Positions 1 through 10,023 of a stretch of DNA of 64,000 nucleotides are shown here, piece by piece. Numbering within the stretch: the stretch's first letter is position 1; every line of letters begins with the position of its first letter. The stretch covers positions 62,001-126,000 of the forward strand of contig NZ_LNQC01000042.1 of assembly GCF_001651855.1 (NCBI RefSeq), written 5' to 3'. This stretch comes from Sinorhizobium americanum. Lineage in GTDB: Bacteria > Pseudomonadota > Alphaproteobacteria > Rhizobiales > Rhizobiaceae. The position numbers were made by a program, and so were the translations under genes. Below the pieces are notes generated by a model. It ran no database searches. It worked only from the letters and a program-made list of their open reading frames with translations, and was not told the origin of the DNA.

Positions 1-1
1 C

Positions 2-247
2 TATGTGCTCGAGATCGCCAATCGCACCCCGCATGCGCATCCGATCCACCTGCATGGCTTGAGCTTCCGCATCCTCAGCTCCAACAAGCGGAGCTTCCTG
101 CCGCCGCCGACCGACACGATCCTGCTCCTGCCGGACGAACAGGCGGAGGTGGCGCTCGTTGCCGACAATCCCGGCGACTGGGTGATCCACTGCCACATAA
201 TTGAACATCAAAAGACCGGGATGACCGGCTATTTCAAAATTATCTGA
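2..247 (+). CDS. multicopper oxidase, C-terminal fragment (cut by window edge)
   Basis: This is the last 81 residues of a multicopper oxidase, an enzyme that oxidises a substrate at a type 1 copper and reduces oxygen at a trinuclear centre. The fragment carries two diagnostic copper motifs. HPIHLHG lies near residue 14 and supplies type 1 and trinuclear ligands. HCHIIEHQKTGM lies near residue 63 and supplies the Cys-His bridge, with Met as probable axial ligand. The reading frame is open to the left edge, so the N-terminal cupredoxin domains and any Tat signal are outside the window. Substrate (copper, phenolics, or a cell-division role like FtsP) cannot be decided from this part. The family call is safe; the subfamily is not. 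Confidence 0.93.
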   Translation, partial: YVLEIANRTPHAHPIHLHGLSFRILSSNKRSFLPPPTDTILLLPDEQAEVALVADNPGDWVIHCHIIEHQKTGMTGYFKII

Positions 248-327
248 CAATTTCGATTGTGACAGCCGCAGCGAAACGATAGAGGGAAGGCTCAAGCCTC
301 ATTTTCGCCACAGTGATTTTAGCCACG

Positions 328-1479
328 ATGATTCAGACGACAGCAGAACTGGAGGCCGCTTGCAATGAGCTGGCCCGTTCAAGCTATATTACGATCGATA
401 CGGAATTCCTGCGCGAGACCACGTTCTGGCCTGAACTCTGCCTGATCCAGATGGCGAGCCCCGATACGGCGGTGATCGTCGATCCGATGGCGCCCGGGAT
501 CGACTTGGCACCCTTCTTCGCGCTGATGGCCAATGCCGATATCGTCAAGGTCTTCCACGCGGCCCGTCAGGACATCGAGATCATCCACCATCTCGGCAAC
601 CTCATTCCGCATCCGCTCTTCGACACGCAGGTGGCTGCCATGGTCTGCGGCTTCGGCGACAGCGTCTCCTATGACCAGCTCGTCAGCCGCATCAAGAACG
701 TGCAGATAGACAAATCGTCGCGCTTCACCGACTGGAGCCGCAGGCCGCTCACCGACAAGCAGCTCGAATACGCGCTGGCAGATGTGACGCATCTCAGGGA
801 TATCTATCATTACCTGAAAGCGGAGCTCGAGCGCGAAGGACGCTCCTCATGGCTCGCCGAGGAAATGGCCATTCTGGAGAACCGCGAGACCTACGATCTC
901 CATCCGGAGAATGCCTGGCAGCGCCTGAAGATGCGCGTCAGAAAGCCGATCGAGCTGGCAGTGCTGCAGAAGATCGCCGCCTGGCGCGAGCGTGAAGCGC
1001 GGGCCCGCAACGTACCGCGCGGCCGGATCATCAAGGACGACGCGATCTACGAGATCGCCCAGCAGCAGCCGAAGGATGCGGAAGCACTCGGCCGACTGAG
1101 GACCATTCCGAAGGGTTGGGAGCGTTCGGCTCCCGGGACCGCGATTATCGAGGCGGTCACCGAGGCTCTGGCGATTCCGAAGACTGATCTGCCCCGCCTG
1201 CCGCGCCAGAACCACGCGCCGGAGGGCGCTGCGGCAGCGGGCGAAATGCTCAAAGTGCTCCTGAAGCTCATCTCCGAAAAGGAGGGCGTGGCGGCCAAGA
1301 TCATCGCCAGCGGCGACGATCTCGATCGGATCGCCGCCGAAGGCGAAAGGGCCGACGTCGCCGCGCTGCACGGCTGGCGCCGGGAGCTTTTCGGCGAGAT
1401 GGCCCTGAAGCTTATCAACGGCGAAGTGGCTCTCCGCTTCGTCGGAAAGAAGATCGAGGCGATGGAAATCGGCGGTTGA
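328..1479 (+). CDS. rnd: ribonuclease D
   Basis: A 3'-5' exoribonuclease that trims tRNA precursors and other structured RNAs in the cytoplasm. The N-terminal DEDD exonuclease domain is visible: DTEFLRE near residue 22 (motif I, Asp and Glu), FHAARQDIEII near residue 80 (motif II) and YALADVTHL near residue 150 (motif III, Tyr and Asp). An HRDC-type helical region follows at about 205-290. At 383 residues it has the usual length. I chose the ATG at 328; a GTG at 313 would add five residues and is less likely. It stands alone on the plus strand with about 80 bases to the preceding oxidase. Confidence 0.95.
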   Translation: MIQTTAELEAACNELARSSYITIDTEFLRETTFWPELCLIQMASPDTAVIVDPMAPGIDLAPFFALMANADIVKVFHAARQDIEIIHHLGNLIPHPLFDTQVAAMVCGFGDSVSYDQLVSRIKNVQIDKSSRFTDWSRRPLTDKQLEYALADVTHLRDIYHYLKAELEREGRSSWLAEEMAILENRETYDLHPENAWQRLKMRVRKPIELAVLQKIAAWREREARARNVPRGRIIKDDAIYEIAQQQPKDAEALGRLRTIPKGWERSAPGTAIIEAVTEALAIPKTDLPRLPRQNHAPEGAAAAGEMLKVLLKLISEKEGVAAKIIASGDDLDRIAAEGERADVAALHGWRRELFGEMALKLINGEVALRFVGKKIEAMEIGG

Positions 1480-1639
1480 ACGGCGGCCGCCGCCAACACC
1501 TTTCCGCCCGAATCCGGTCTTAGCCAGACGAATTGAAATGCTGATCCGACTCAACGGATCAGGTGTTCGCACTGCCGCGAATGAGACTTCCGCAGGCGCG
1601 GCGATCCTTCCGCTGTTTCGATTCCCGAGGCCATCGCTC

Positions 1640-2659
1640 ATGCGCTGGAGATTTTCCACGCTCGAATTCATTTTCCTGCTTCTGGTCCTCGCTGGCAGCG
1701 GCGTGGCCTATGCGTGGGTCGTCTATGGCGACGGTGCGCTGATCGGCGCGACCTTTGCAGTGTTCATCTGCATGCCGGTCCTTGCCTTTGAACGCCGCAT
1801 CATCCTGCGCCGCCTCTACAGGGCGATCCACAGCCTTCCGACACCAGCCTTTCTGTTGTCCTCGATCGCCGTCTATTTCGCGGTCGAGAATCTCGGCTTC
1901 GTCGCGGCGGGGGTGGTGCTGAAGGTAACGGGCGTGCTGCAGCAGTCCTGGAGCGAGGCGATGGTGCCCTCCTTCAATGTGCTCGTCTATGCGCTCGTCG
2001 TTTCCGGTCCGATCATTTTCGTGTTGCGGGTGCGGGAACTGCTCGGCCGCGACGTCTTCCTGAGCTTGCTGATGGGACGCTACCGCAAGCCGGTGCAGGA
2101 GGAACGCGTATTCCTGTTTGTCGATGTCGCCGGCTCGACCGCCTATGCCGAGCGCTTCGGCGACCTCAAGATGCAGGAATACCTCGGAAAGCTGTTTGCG
2201 GAGCTCGCCGATCCGGTGCTGCGCTATCGCGGCTCCATTGACGACTATATCGGCGACGCCGCGGTCATCACCTGGCCTTTCGACCGAGCCGTGGCCGACG
2301 CCGCCGTCATTCGCTGCGTCTTCGACATTCTCGACTAGGTCCAAGCTTCCGCCTCCCGCTGGCACAAGGTGTACGGCGAGGTCCCACGCCTGCGCGCGGC
2401 CCTCCACGGAGGAACGATCGTTGCCGCCGAAATCGGCATCGACAGGCACAAGATCACCTATTTCGGAGACACGGTGAACACGACGGCGCGCCTCGAAGGA
2501 CTCTGCCGAACACTCGATCGGCAGGTGCTGATTTCCGCCGATCTGTTGCGGCGCATGCGCCTGCCGACCTTCGTCAGAAGCGAGGACCTGGGAGAGCACG
2601 AGATCAAGGGACGCGGCCAGAAACTCGGGGTATTCTCGCTGCGCGCCGTGCAACTGTAG
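1640..2659 (+). pseudogene. membrane-anchored class III adenylate/guanylate cyclase interrupted by an in-frame TAG
   Basis: The frame encodes an integral membrane N-terminus (about four hydrophobic segments in residues 1-150) followed by a class III nucleotide cyclase domain. The first metal Asp lies in LFVDVAGST and the second in DDYIGDAAV. The frame then meets TAG at 2336-2338, codon 233 from ATG 1640. Without any frame change it continues for about 106 codons with the rest of the domain, including HGGTIVAAEIG and YFGDTVNTTARLEG, which holds the catalytic Asn and Arg. Only one base change is needed to restore it. As it stands the product lacks the transition-state residues, so it should be inactive unless the amber codon is read through or is a sequence error. 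An ATG at 1538 in the same frame would add 34 unconvincing residues. Confidence 0.8.
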
Positions 2660-2805
2660 CGCGCGCCGGGACGCACCACCTTCGCTCCCCTGGGCGGCTG
2701 GTATGGCCGTCATCAAAGCTTCACCCGCCTGTCAGAGAAGCGTCAACTCGCCGTCATCAAAGCCGCCTATCGGGAAGCGACACAGCTCGAACCCAGGTGA
2801 ATTTG

Positions 2806-4161
2806 ATGACGAAATCCATCCTCGCCGCTGCCTTGACGCTCCTGTCGGCGACCACCGCGCTCGCCGATGAAAAGGCCTTTCCGGCGACGCTGAAGGCCCA
2901 TGCGGTCCTGCCGGCCAATACGATCATTGCCGCGCCTGCGGATGCGGCGGAATACCTCATGACTTCGGGCAAGTTCTCGACCGCCGACCGCAAGCGCGCG
3001 ACGGAGCTCGGCAGCGTGCCGGGCAAGGACGGCGTCCGCCCGACCGGCCTGTCTCTCCCGTTCAACGGTCAGCCGATGCAGGGCTTTTCCGGCATCAAGG
3101 CGATGCCGGACGGCACTTTCTGGAGCCTTTCGGACAATGGCTTCGGCAACAAGCTCAATTCAACCGACGCGATGCTGATGCTGCATCACCTGAAAATCGA
3201 CTGGGACGCTGGCAAGGTCGAAGCCTTGAAAACCGTCTTCCTGTCCGATCCCGACCGCAAGGCTCCGTTCCCGATCGTCATGGAAGGCTCTGCCAAGCGC
3301 TATCTCACCGGCGGAGACTTCGACGTCGAGTCGATCCAGCCGGTCGCCGACGGCTTCTGGGTGGGCGAGGAATTCGGTCCCTATTTGCTGAAGTTCGACA
3401 CGGCCGGCAAGCTGACCGACGTGACTCCGACGATGGTGGACGGCAAGCCGGTGCTGTCGCCCGACAATCCGACGCTGACGCTGCAGGCGGACCCGTCGAA
3501 GAAGACACCCGCTTTCAACCTCAAGCGCTCCGGCGGCTATGAAGGTCTGGCGCTGTCCAAAGACGGCGCGAAACTCTACGGCCTGCTCGAGGGGCCGATC
3601 TGGACCGACGGCGAAACTGTGGAACAGGCGGATGGCCGTCCGGCGCTTCGCATCGTCGAGCTCGACGCCGCAGCCAAAACCTGGACCGGGCGCAGCTGGC
3701 TCTATCCGCTCGCCGAAGGCGGCGAGGCGATCGGCGACTTCAACATGCTCGACGAAAAGACGGCGCTGGTGATCGAACGCGACAACGGCGCCGGCACCGC
3801 CGACAAGGCCTGTGCGGATTCCAAGGATCCCAAGCCGGATTGCTTCGCGGTTGGGTCCAAATTGAAGCGCGTCTACAAGATCGCGATGGACGATGAAAAC
3901 GTCGGCAAGGCAGTGCGCAAGATCGGTTACATCGACCTCCTGAAGATCGCCGATCCGGACAACAAGAAGCGCCAGGGCGGCGGCGACGGCTATTACGACA
4001 TGCCCTTCGTCACCATCGAGAACGTCGACCGGGTCGACGACACGCATGTCATCGTCGGCAACGATAACAACCTGCCCTTCTCTGCCGGGCGTGCGCTCGA
4101 CAAGGCAGACGACAACGAATTCGTTCTGCTCGAAGTCGGCGAGTTCCTGAAGGCCGAATAA
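2806..4161 (+). CDS. exported esterase-like activity of phytase family protein
   Basis: A 451-residue secreted protein with a signal peptide (positively charged start, hydrophobic stretch, cleavage near TTALADEK at residue 18-21). The rest matches the pattern of the phytase-like esterase/beta-propeller family: GVRPTGLSLPFNGQPMQGFSG, SDNGFGNKLNS, an acidic DFDVESIQPV stretch, GGYEGLALS and a C-terminal GNDNNLPFS segment. Members are thought to hydrolyse phosphoesters or related esters in the periplasm, but no substrate is established for most. I chose ATG 2806 because it starts a clean signal peptide and has AGG six to nine bases upstream; GTG 2797 is also possible. It ends 70 bases before the convergent ppx gene, with a hairpin between. 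Confidence 0.85.
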   Translation: MTKSILAAALTLLSATTALADEKAFPATLKAHAVLPANTIIAAPADAAEYLMTSGKFSTADRKRATELGSVPGKDGVRPTGLSLPFNGQPMQGFSGIKAMPDGTFWSLSDNGFGNKLNSTDAMLMLHHLKIDWDAGKVEALKTVFLSDPDRKAPFPIVMEGSAKRYLTGGDFDVESIQPVADGFWVGEEFGPYLLKFDTAGKLTDVTPTMVDGKPVLSPDNPTLTLQADPSKKTPAFNLKRSGGYEGLALSKDGAKLYGLLEGPIWTDGETVEQADGRPALRIVELDAAAKTWTGRSWLYPLAEGGEAIGDFNMLDEKTALVIERDNGAGTADKACADSKDPKPDCFAVGSKLKRVYKIAMDDENVGKAVRKIGYIDLLKIADPDNKKRQGGGDGYYDMPFVTIENVDRVDDTHVIVGNDNNLPFSAGRALDKADDNEFVLLEVGEFLKAE

Positions 4162-4165
4162 CCCT

Positions 4166-4199
4166 AACGGTCGCGCATGGAGACCCGCGCGCGACCGTT
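4166..4199. terminator. hairpin between convergent genes
   Basis: A perfect 11-bp stem, AACGGTCGCGC (4166-4176) and GCGCGACCGTT (4189-4199), with a 12-base loop, lies in the 70 bases between the 3' ends of the phytase-like gene and ppx. No clear T-run follows on either strand, so it may be a bidirectional stop or an RNA 3'-end stabiliser rather than a strong intrinsic terminator. Confidence 0.55.
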
Positions 4200-4231
4200 C
4201 CCACCATCTGAAACGAGGCGCTTGCGACCGC

Positions 4232-5755
4232 TCAGCTCTCGAAATGGAAAGCGAGCTTCTTGCCCGTCAGCCGGCTCAGTTGCTGCAGGCGGCCATCGAG
4301 GCGTTCGCCCTCGAAATCGAGATAGGCCGCGGGCACGACGAATTCGAGATCGACCTCCGGCCGCGTCGAGGGCCGAAGAGTAAGATGGCGAGCGACGCCC
4401 GGCATGGAGGCGGAAAAGAGATAGGCAACCCGCAACAGGCCGCCGAGCAGCTTTGCCAGTTCGAGCAGGCGCGGCGTGGTGATGCCGGCGAGCGGGCTGG
4501 TGGCGCCGTCGTCGTTGAGCCCCTCGAAACGATAGTAGTTGGCGAGCGCAATATAGGCCCGGCCGGCATGGGTGATGCCGGTAAACGCGGAGTGGGCGAT
4601 GATGTTCAACGCCTGCAGGCCGCGATAGTCCGGATGCGCGCGCCAGCTGATATCCGCCAGCAGGCAGGCGGCCTCGCGGTAACGGCGCTCCTCCTCGGTT
4701 TCCTCAATGCCGAAATGCGGCACCATCCGCCCGGTCCACTCGGCAAGCTCGCGCGCATGTTCCGGGGAGCGGGCGCGCAGGATGGCGATCTCGTCGGCAG
4801 CGGTAAGCAACGGGTCCTGAAGGCGTTCCTCGTCGGAAAGGAGCGAGTAGAGGTAACCTTCACGAACGCCAAGCGCCGAAAACGAAATACGCTCGGGCTT
4901 CATGATCGAGATCGCCTCCTGCATCGTCACGGAGCCGAACGGCAAGAGGCTGCGGCGGCTCTTGGAAATCGTCGCGAAAGCGGAGGGCTTCAGGGACTTG
5001 GGCTCGATCACCTCGGCCAGGATCGCCATCGCCTCGTCATAGGAGATCTCATAGCCCTGCATCATGTGCAGCGGATAGTCACGCATTTCCATCTGCAGCT
5101 TGGCGATCGCGCGCCAGGTTCCGCCGACGGCGTAGAATGTGCGCCCGGTTCCCCGCCCCAGAACATCCGCCCCCTTCATGAATTTTCGCACCCAGGTGCG
5201 CGCCCGGCTCAGGGAGCCGTTGCTGTGCTCAAAGAGGCGGATGCCGCCGAGCGGCAAGGTGATCCCGTTGCCGATACGTCGGCCCTCGACCTCGACCAGT
5301 TCTAGCGAGCCGCCGCCAAGGTCGCCGACGATGCCATCTGGATCGTGATAGCCGCTGACGACGCCCATGGCCGAATAATAGGCTTCCTCCTCGCCGGTGA
5401 GGATCCGAACCTTCTGATCGAGGATGGCTTCCGCCTTCTCGATGAAGGCCGCGCCGTTCGAGGCCTCGCGCGCGGCTGCCGTCGCCAGCACATACATCTT
5501 GGTGGCGCGGGCTTGGTCGGACAGCGCACGGAACCGGTGCAGCGCTTTCAGCGCCCGCTGAACGCTCTCCTCCTCCATCCGGCCGGTAGCGTCGATGCCC
5601 TTGCCGAGGCCGCACATGACCTTCTCGTTGAAGAGCATCGTCGGGGCACGGCTGAGCCCCTCGTAGACGACGAGACGAATGGAGTTGGAACCGATGTCCA
5701 CAACGGACACCGGGCGGATGCCGGGCAGACGCCCCTGCGCTTCAGATTCGACCAT
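4232..5755 (-). CDS. ppx: exopolyphosphatase (Ppx/GppA family)
   Basis: A cytoplasmic phosphatase that degrades polyphosphate and may also hydrolyse pppGpp. The actin-like ATPase fold motifs are present: VVDIGSNSIRLVVYEG near residue 18 (phosphate 1) and DLGGGSLELVEV near residue 143 (phosphate 2). A C-terminal helical domain runs from about residue 300 to 507. The length is normal. The ATG at 5755 (MVESEAQ) is preferred; a TTG at 5779 would overlap ppk by 13 bases. It lies directly downstream of ppk on the same strand, about 11 bases after its stop, so polyphosphate synthesis and breakdown are encoded by one operon. Confidence 0.94.
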   Translation of the reverse strand: MVESEAQGRLPGIRPVSVVDIGSNSIRLVVYEGLSRAPTMLFNEKVMCGLGKGIDATGRMEEESVQRALKALHRFRALSDQARATKMYVLATAAAREASNGAAFIEKAEAILDQKVRILTGEEEAYYSAMGVVSGYHDPDGIVGDLGGGSLELVEVEGRRIGNGITLPLGGIRLFEHSNGSLSRARTWVRKFMKGADVLGRGTGRTFYAVGGTWRAIAKLQMEMRDYPLHMMQGYEISYDEAMAILAEVIEPKSLKPSAFATISKSRRSLLPFGSVTMQEAISIMKPERISFSALGVREGYLYSLLSDEERLQDPLLTAADEIAILRARSPEHARELAEWTGRMVPHFGIEETEEERRYREAACLLADISWRAHPDYRGLQALNIIAHSAFTGITHAGRAYIALANYYRFEGLNDDGATSPLAGITTPRLLELAKLLGGLLRVAYLFSASMPGVARHLTLRPSTRPEVDLEFVVPAAYLDFEGERLDGRLQQLSRLTGKKLAFHFES

Positions 5756-5766
5756 GCGGTTCCAGT

Positions 5767-7959
5767 TTACTTGCGCCAACCGCTTTTCCAGCCGGCAATC
5801 AGCTTCGGTGCACTGGACTTCAGAGCCTCACCCCGGCCCGAAAGGCTGGGGTTGGTCATGAAATAATGCTGCGCGTTGAACGGCTCGGCATCCTTGCCAA
5901 CTTCCATGCGGCCCGAGGTGCCGTCCGGAAGGATCTCGTAGCTCTGCTGGTTGTCGATGAGATTGCCCAGCATGATCTGCGAAAGAACCTGTTCGTGCAC
6001 AGTCCGGTTGATGAGAGGCACGAGCGTCTCGACCCGCCGGTCCAGGTTGCGCGGCATCATATCCGCCGAACCGATATAGACAAGCGCATTTTCCGACGGC
6101 AGGCCGTGGCCGTTGCCGAAGCAGAATATCCGGGAATGCTCGAGGAAGCGGCCGACGATGGACTTGACACGGATGTTTTCAGAAAGCCCGGGGACCTGCG
6201 GCCGCAGGCAGCAGATGCCCCGAACGACGAGATCGATCTCGACGCCCGCACGGCTTGCCCTGTAGAGCGCATCGATGATTTCCGGATCGACGAGCGAGTT
6301 CATCTTCATCCAGATGGCCGCCGGCCGACCCGCTTCGGCGTGTGCAATCTCCTCGTCGATGTGCTTGAGGATGCGCGGTCGCATCGTATGCGGCGAGACC
6401 GCCAGCTTCATCCCCGCCTCCGGCTCGCCATAGCCGGTGATGAAATTGAAGATGTTCGCCATGTCGTGGGCGATCACCGGATTGCAAGTGAAGAACGACA
6501 GGTCGGTATAGATCTTCGCCGTGACCGGGTGGTAATTGCCGGTGCCGAGGTGGCAATAGGTCCTGAGCTTGCCCTCTTCCCGGCGCACGACCATCGACAT
6601 CTTCGCGTGGGTCTTCAATTCGATGAAGCCGAAGACCACTTGGACGCCGGCGCGCTCAAGGTCGCGTGCCCAGCGAATGTTCGCCTCCTCGTCGAAGCGG
6701 GCCTTGAGCTCGACAAGCGCGGTGACCGACTTGCCTGCTTCGGCGGCATCGATAAGCGCGCGCACGATCGGGCTGTCATTGGAGGTCCGGTAAAGCGTCT
6801 GCTTGATCGCCAGCACGTCCGGATCGCGTGCCGCCTGGAGCAGGAACTGCACGACGACGTCGAAGGACTCGTAAGGATGGTGGACCACCATGTCCTTCTC
6901 GCGGATCGCGGCGAGGCAGTCGCCGCCATGCTCGCGGACGCGTTCCGGGAAGCGCGGATTGTAGGGCTCGAAACGAAGGTCCTCGCGCGGTGCCTTGGTG
7001 ATTTCGGAAAGCGTGTTGAGCGCCAGCAGTCCGGGCAGAACGGCGACGCGATTATCGGGCACGCCGAGCTCGTGCACGACGAATTGGCGCAGCGACGCGG
7101 GCATTTCGGAATCGGTTTCGATGCGGATCACCGACCCGCGGCGACGGCGCTTCAACGCCGTCTCGAACAGGCGCACCAGATCTTCCGCCTCTTCCTCGAC
7201 TTCGATATCGCTGTCGCGGATGATCCGGAACGTACCCGAACCCTGAACCTCATAGCCCGGGAACAGGCGGTCGATGAACAGGCCGACGACATCTTCGAGG
7301 GTGATGTACCGGATGACGTTCTTGACGTCCGGCAGGCGGACGAAACGGTCGAGCGCCACCGGCAGGCGCAGCAGCGCCGTCATCGGCTCACGGCCGGTCT
7401 TGCTGACGAGTTGCAGGCCGATGGAGAAGCCGAGATTCGGAATGAACGGGAACGGGTGCGCCGGGTCGATCGAAAGCGGCGTCAGGACCGGGAAGATCGA
7501 CTGGTCGAATTCATTGGCGAGCCAGCTTTTGTCCTGCGCCGAAAGAGACGCCGGACGCACGATCAGAATATCTTCCTTGGCAAGATATTGCTGGAGGACG
7601 GCGAGCGAGGCCTGCTGCTCCATCTGGAGATTGTCGATCTCTTTCAGGATCTCGTCGAGCTGTTCGGCCGGCGTCTTGCCGTCCGGGCTGCGCAACGAAA
7701 CGCCCGATCGCACCTGGCCCTCGAGACCGGCGACGCGGACCATGAAGAATTCGTCGAGGTTGGCAGCCGAAATCGACAGGAAGCGAACGCGCTCCAGGAG
7801 CGGATGCGCCGTGTTCAACGTCTCCTCGAGGACCCGTCGGTTGAACTGAAGCCACGAGAATTCGCGGTTGATGAAGCGCTCGGGGCTCGTCAGAAGATCA
7901 ATTTGCTCCGCGGGCGCCTTGTGTTCGGTGATTGCAGACGTCGCGTTATCCATTCCCAT
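5767..7959 (-). CDS. ppk: polyphosphate kinase 1
   Basis: Reversibly transfers the terminal phosphate of ATP to polyphosphate, usually at the inner membrane face. The 730-residue product has the full PPK1 layout: an N-terminal domain with [19 protein letters not shown], a PHX-like middle domain, and two phospholipase-D-like C-terminal domains. The autophosphorylated His is in [11 protein letters not shown] near residue 460. The downstream partner is ppx. In rhizobia polyphosphate metabolism is linked to phosphate stress and survival. ATG 7959 is followed by a second ATG two codons on (MGMDN), and either may be used. Confidence 0.97.
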   Translation of the reverse strand: MGMDNATSAITEHKAPAEQIDLLTSPERFINREFSWLQFNRRVLEETLNTAHPLLERVRFLSISAANLDEFFMVRVAGLEGQVRSGVSLRSPDGKTPAEQLDEILKEIDNLQMEQQASLAVLQQYLAKEDILIVRPASLSAQDKSWLANEFDQSIFPVLTPLSIDPAHPFPFIPNLGFSIGLQLVSKTGREPMTALLRLPVALDRFVRLPDVKNVIRYITLEDVVGLFIDRLFPGYEVQGSGTFRIIRDSDIEVEEEAEDLVRLFETALKRRRRGSVIRIETDSEMPASLRQFVVHELGVPDNRVAVLPGLLALNTLSEITKAPREDLRFEPYNPRFPERVREHGGDCLAAIREKDMVVHHPYESFDVVVQFLLQAARDPDVLAIKQTLYRTSNDSPIVRALIDAAEAGKSVTALVELKARFDEEANIRWARDLERAGVQVVFGFIELKTHAKMSMVVRREEGKLRTYCHLGTGNYHPVTAKIYTDLSFFTCNPVIAHDMANIFNFITGYGEPEAGMKLAVSPHTMRPRILKHIDEEIAHAEAGRPAAIWMKMNSLVDPEIIDALYRASRAGVEIDLVVRGICCLRPQVPGLSENIRVKSIVGRFLEHSRIFCFGNGHGLPSENALVYIGSADMMPRNLDRRVETLVPLINRTVHEQVLSQIMLGNLIDNQQSYEILPDGTSGRMEVGKDAEPFNAQHYFMTNPSLSGRGEALKSSAPKLIAGWKSGWRK

Positions 7960-8017
7960 CAGACCCCATTGCTCCGGATGAACGAGCTATCCCACTTTGA
8001 CGACGGTTCTGTGACAG

Positions 8018-8707
8018 TCAATCGGGCCGGCGGGCAATTGCAAGTTCTTCCAAGATTTCCGCCGCAAGGGCCCGCGTCAGCCGCGTGCCGCGGGCAAGCG
8101 CCAGATGATCCATCCGCTCGACGATCGTCTGCGCAGCCTCAAGGGACCGCTCCATCCGATTGACTATATAGGCCACGAAACGCTCGTCGACGAGCAGCTG
8201 GCGATCGGCAAAAAGCTTGAAGAGGACCTGCGTCAGGAGTTCGTCGTCGGGTTCGCCGATCTCGACGACGGTGGCGGCCTTGAGGCGCGACTTGAGATCG
8301 GGAAGCGTCACCGGCCAGGACATCGGCCATAGCCGCGAGGTCATCAGAAGCGCCGTACCGTTCTGGCGGACGCTGTTGATGACATGGAACAGCGCCGTGT
8401 CGTCGAAGCCCTTTCGGTCGACATCCTCGAAAAGCACCGGCCTCGAAGCCGCAACGTCGGCGGCATCCGAGCCGGCAACGGGGTGGATCGGCTCAGCACC
8501 CGACGCCTCTCGCCAAATGCTGGCGAGATGCGACTTCCCGGAACCGACCGGACCGGCGATGATGACGACCGGCGACGGCCAAGCCGGCCAGTGGTCAACG
8601 ATCGCAATGGCCGCACTCAGGCGATCGGAAACAAGCAAGTCCTCCCGGCCGGTTGACGGGTCGTGACCGAAGACGAGCGGCAATTGTTCGTTAGGACGTC
8701 TTGTCAT
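8018..8707 (-). CDS. hdaA: DnaA-related regulatory protein HdaA
   Basis: A 229-residue AAA+ protein related to the DnaA ATPase domain. In alphaproteobacteria HdaA works with the beta sliding clamp to stimulate ATP hydrolysis by DnaA and so limits re-initiation of replication. Walker A is GPVGSGKSH near residue 48 and a Walker-B-like segment is RPVLFEDVDR near residue 80. The N-terminus, RRPNEQLPLVFGHD, contains the short QLPL(V)F clamp-binding motif typical of Hda. The start at 8707 overlaps the 3' end of the upstream permease gene by 17 bases, so the two are translationally linked. A longer frame to 8902 is only a shadow of the permease. The DNA-binding domain IV of DnaA is absent, as expected. 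Confidence 0.92.
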   Translation of the reverse strand: MTRRPNEQLPLVFGHDPSTGREDLLVSDRLSAAIAIVDHWPAWPSPVVIIAGPVGSGKSHLASIWREASGAEPIHPVAGSDAADVAASRPVLFEDVDRKGFDDTALFHVINSVRQNGTALLMTSRLWPMSWPVTLPDLKSRLKAATVVEIGEPDDELLTQVLFKLFADRQLLVDERFVAYIVNRMERSLEAAQTIVERMDHLALARGTRLTRALAAEILEELAIARRPD

Positions 8708-9857
8708 GCTTTGCTCTGGAGGACGGCATCGGTCGGCTGGGCTCCTGGCCCTCCGACTGCTGGTTCGCGGCCGCCCTATGCCCATGATAGAGGTCGCTAT
8801 CAAGGTATCGCTGGATGCCGAAACGGACAAGCACGCCGACCGCGGCAGCCGCCGGAACGGCGACGAGCAGGCCGACGAAACCGAACAGCGCGCCGAAGGC
8901 AAGCAGCGCGAACATCAGCCAAACGGGATGAAGCCCAACGCTCTTGCCGACCAGCTTGGGCTGGAGAATGTTGCCCTCGAGGAACTGGCCGGTGAAGAAG
9001 ACGGCAAGGACGAGCAGAATCCAGATATAATCCGGCCAGAACTGGACGATCGCCACACCGACGGCAAGAACGAGACCGACGAGCGACCCAACATAGGGAA
9101 TGAAGCTGATCATGCCGGCGAAGAAGCCGATCAGCAGGCCGAAATTCAGGCCCACAAGCGACAGGCCGACCGCATAATAGAGGCCGAGAATGAGGCATAG
9201 TGAACCCTGGCCGCGAACGAAGCCGGCGATCGTCGTGTTCATGTCGCGGGCAATCTGGCGCACGATATCGACATGGTCGCGCGGCACCCAGCTATCCACC
9301 TTCTCGACCATGTGGTCCCAATCGAGCAACAGATAGAAGGCGACCACCGGCGTGATAATGAAGAGCGACAGGATATCCAATAGCGCCATGCCTGAATTCC
9401 AGAGCTGCTGGAACAGGGTGCCGAGAAAGACCGCCCCCTGCTCGAGAAGCTTGGCGGAATTCTCCTTGATCGTCGCCATTTGAGCCTCGAGCCAGTCCGG
9501 CACGAGGGTCGACTGAGTGGTATCCGCGACGAAAGCCTGAAGCCTCGCGACATAGCCGGGCATCTTCTGGATGAAATCGGCCGCTTGGGTGAAAATCAGC
9601 GGGATGACGATGATCAGCGACAGCGCAAAGAGAAGGACGAAGGCGACGAGAATGGCGATCGTCGCCATCAGGCGGCTGAGGCCAAGCCGTTGCAGCCGGT
9701 CGGCGACCGGATCGAGGAAATAGGCAAGCGCCATGCCGGCGAGGAACGGCAGGAGGATGGAACTGAAAACCATCAGGAAGGCGATGAAGGCGGCGAGCAC
9801 GAGCAGCCAGAAGAAGATCTGGCGCTGAAGTCCTAAACCGCTGATCCGATTGCCCAT
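8691..9857 (-). CDS. AI-2E family (PerM-type) transporter
   Basis: A 388-residue integral membrane protein of the AI-2E/PerM family, with about eight hydrophobic segments. There is an N-terminal pair (FFWLLVLAAFIAFLMVFSSIL), a long amphipathic middle at about 90-200, and a C-terminal helix cluster containing the family-typical PYVGSLVG and LVGKSVGLHPVWLM segments. The transported substrate of most members is unknown; some export autoinducer-2, others work as Na+/H+ antiporters. The charged C-terminal tail (residues 355-388) is probably cytoplasmic. The gene overlaps hdaA by 17 bases, an arrangement that recurs in rhizobia, but a functional link is not known. Confidence 0.88.
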   Translation of the reverse strand: MGNRISGLGLQRQIFFWLLVLAAFIAFLMVFSSILLPFLAGMALAYFLDPVADRLQRLGLSRLMATIAILVAFVLLFALSLIIVIPLIFTQAADFIQKMPGYVARLQAFVADTTQSTLVPDWLEAQMATIKENSAKLLEQGAVFLGTLFQQLWNSGMALLDILSLFIITPVVAFYLLLDWDHMVEKVDSWVPRDHVDIVRQIARDMNTTIAGFVRGQGSLCLILGLYYAVGLSLVGLNFGLLIGFFAGMISFIPYVGSLVGLVLAVGVAIVQFWPDYIWILLVLAVFFTGQFLEGNILQPKLVGKSVGLHPVWLMFALLAFGALFGFVGLLVAVPAAAAVGVLVRFGIQRYLDSDLYHGHRAAANQQSEGQEPSRPMPSSRAKHDKTS

Positions 9858-9999
9858 GGTGTTTCCCGTCCCGTCCGTCGCCCGGCGCCCCCGCGTCTCT
9901 TCCGACGAGATAGGGTGCGGCGCGCGCGCAGGTCAAGCCCGACTGCCTTCAATCCGCTCGGTTCACGCCTGAAGGCGATGAGCCGAAGGCAAAAACGTG

Positions 10000-10023
10000 A
10001 AAAAAGGCCGCAAGGCCCGGCCT
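10000..10023 (-). terminator. intrinsic-terminator-like hairpin pointing left in a divergent intergenic region
   Basis: Read on the minus strand, a 6-bp GC stem (AGGCCG/CGGCCT, positions 10005-10010 and 10018-10023) is followed by a run of six T. It lies between the permease start (9857, minus) and purM (10094, plus), where no annotated gene should end leftwards. It could close a small RNA or a 5' leader. Confidence 0.4.

Noticed and set aside
5866-8163. 765-codon open frame on the plus strand opposite ppk
   Set aside because: It is antisense to a complete, motif-verified ppk gene. Long antisense frames are expected in high-GC DNA, and its translation is Arg/His/Asp-rich without domain pattern.
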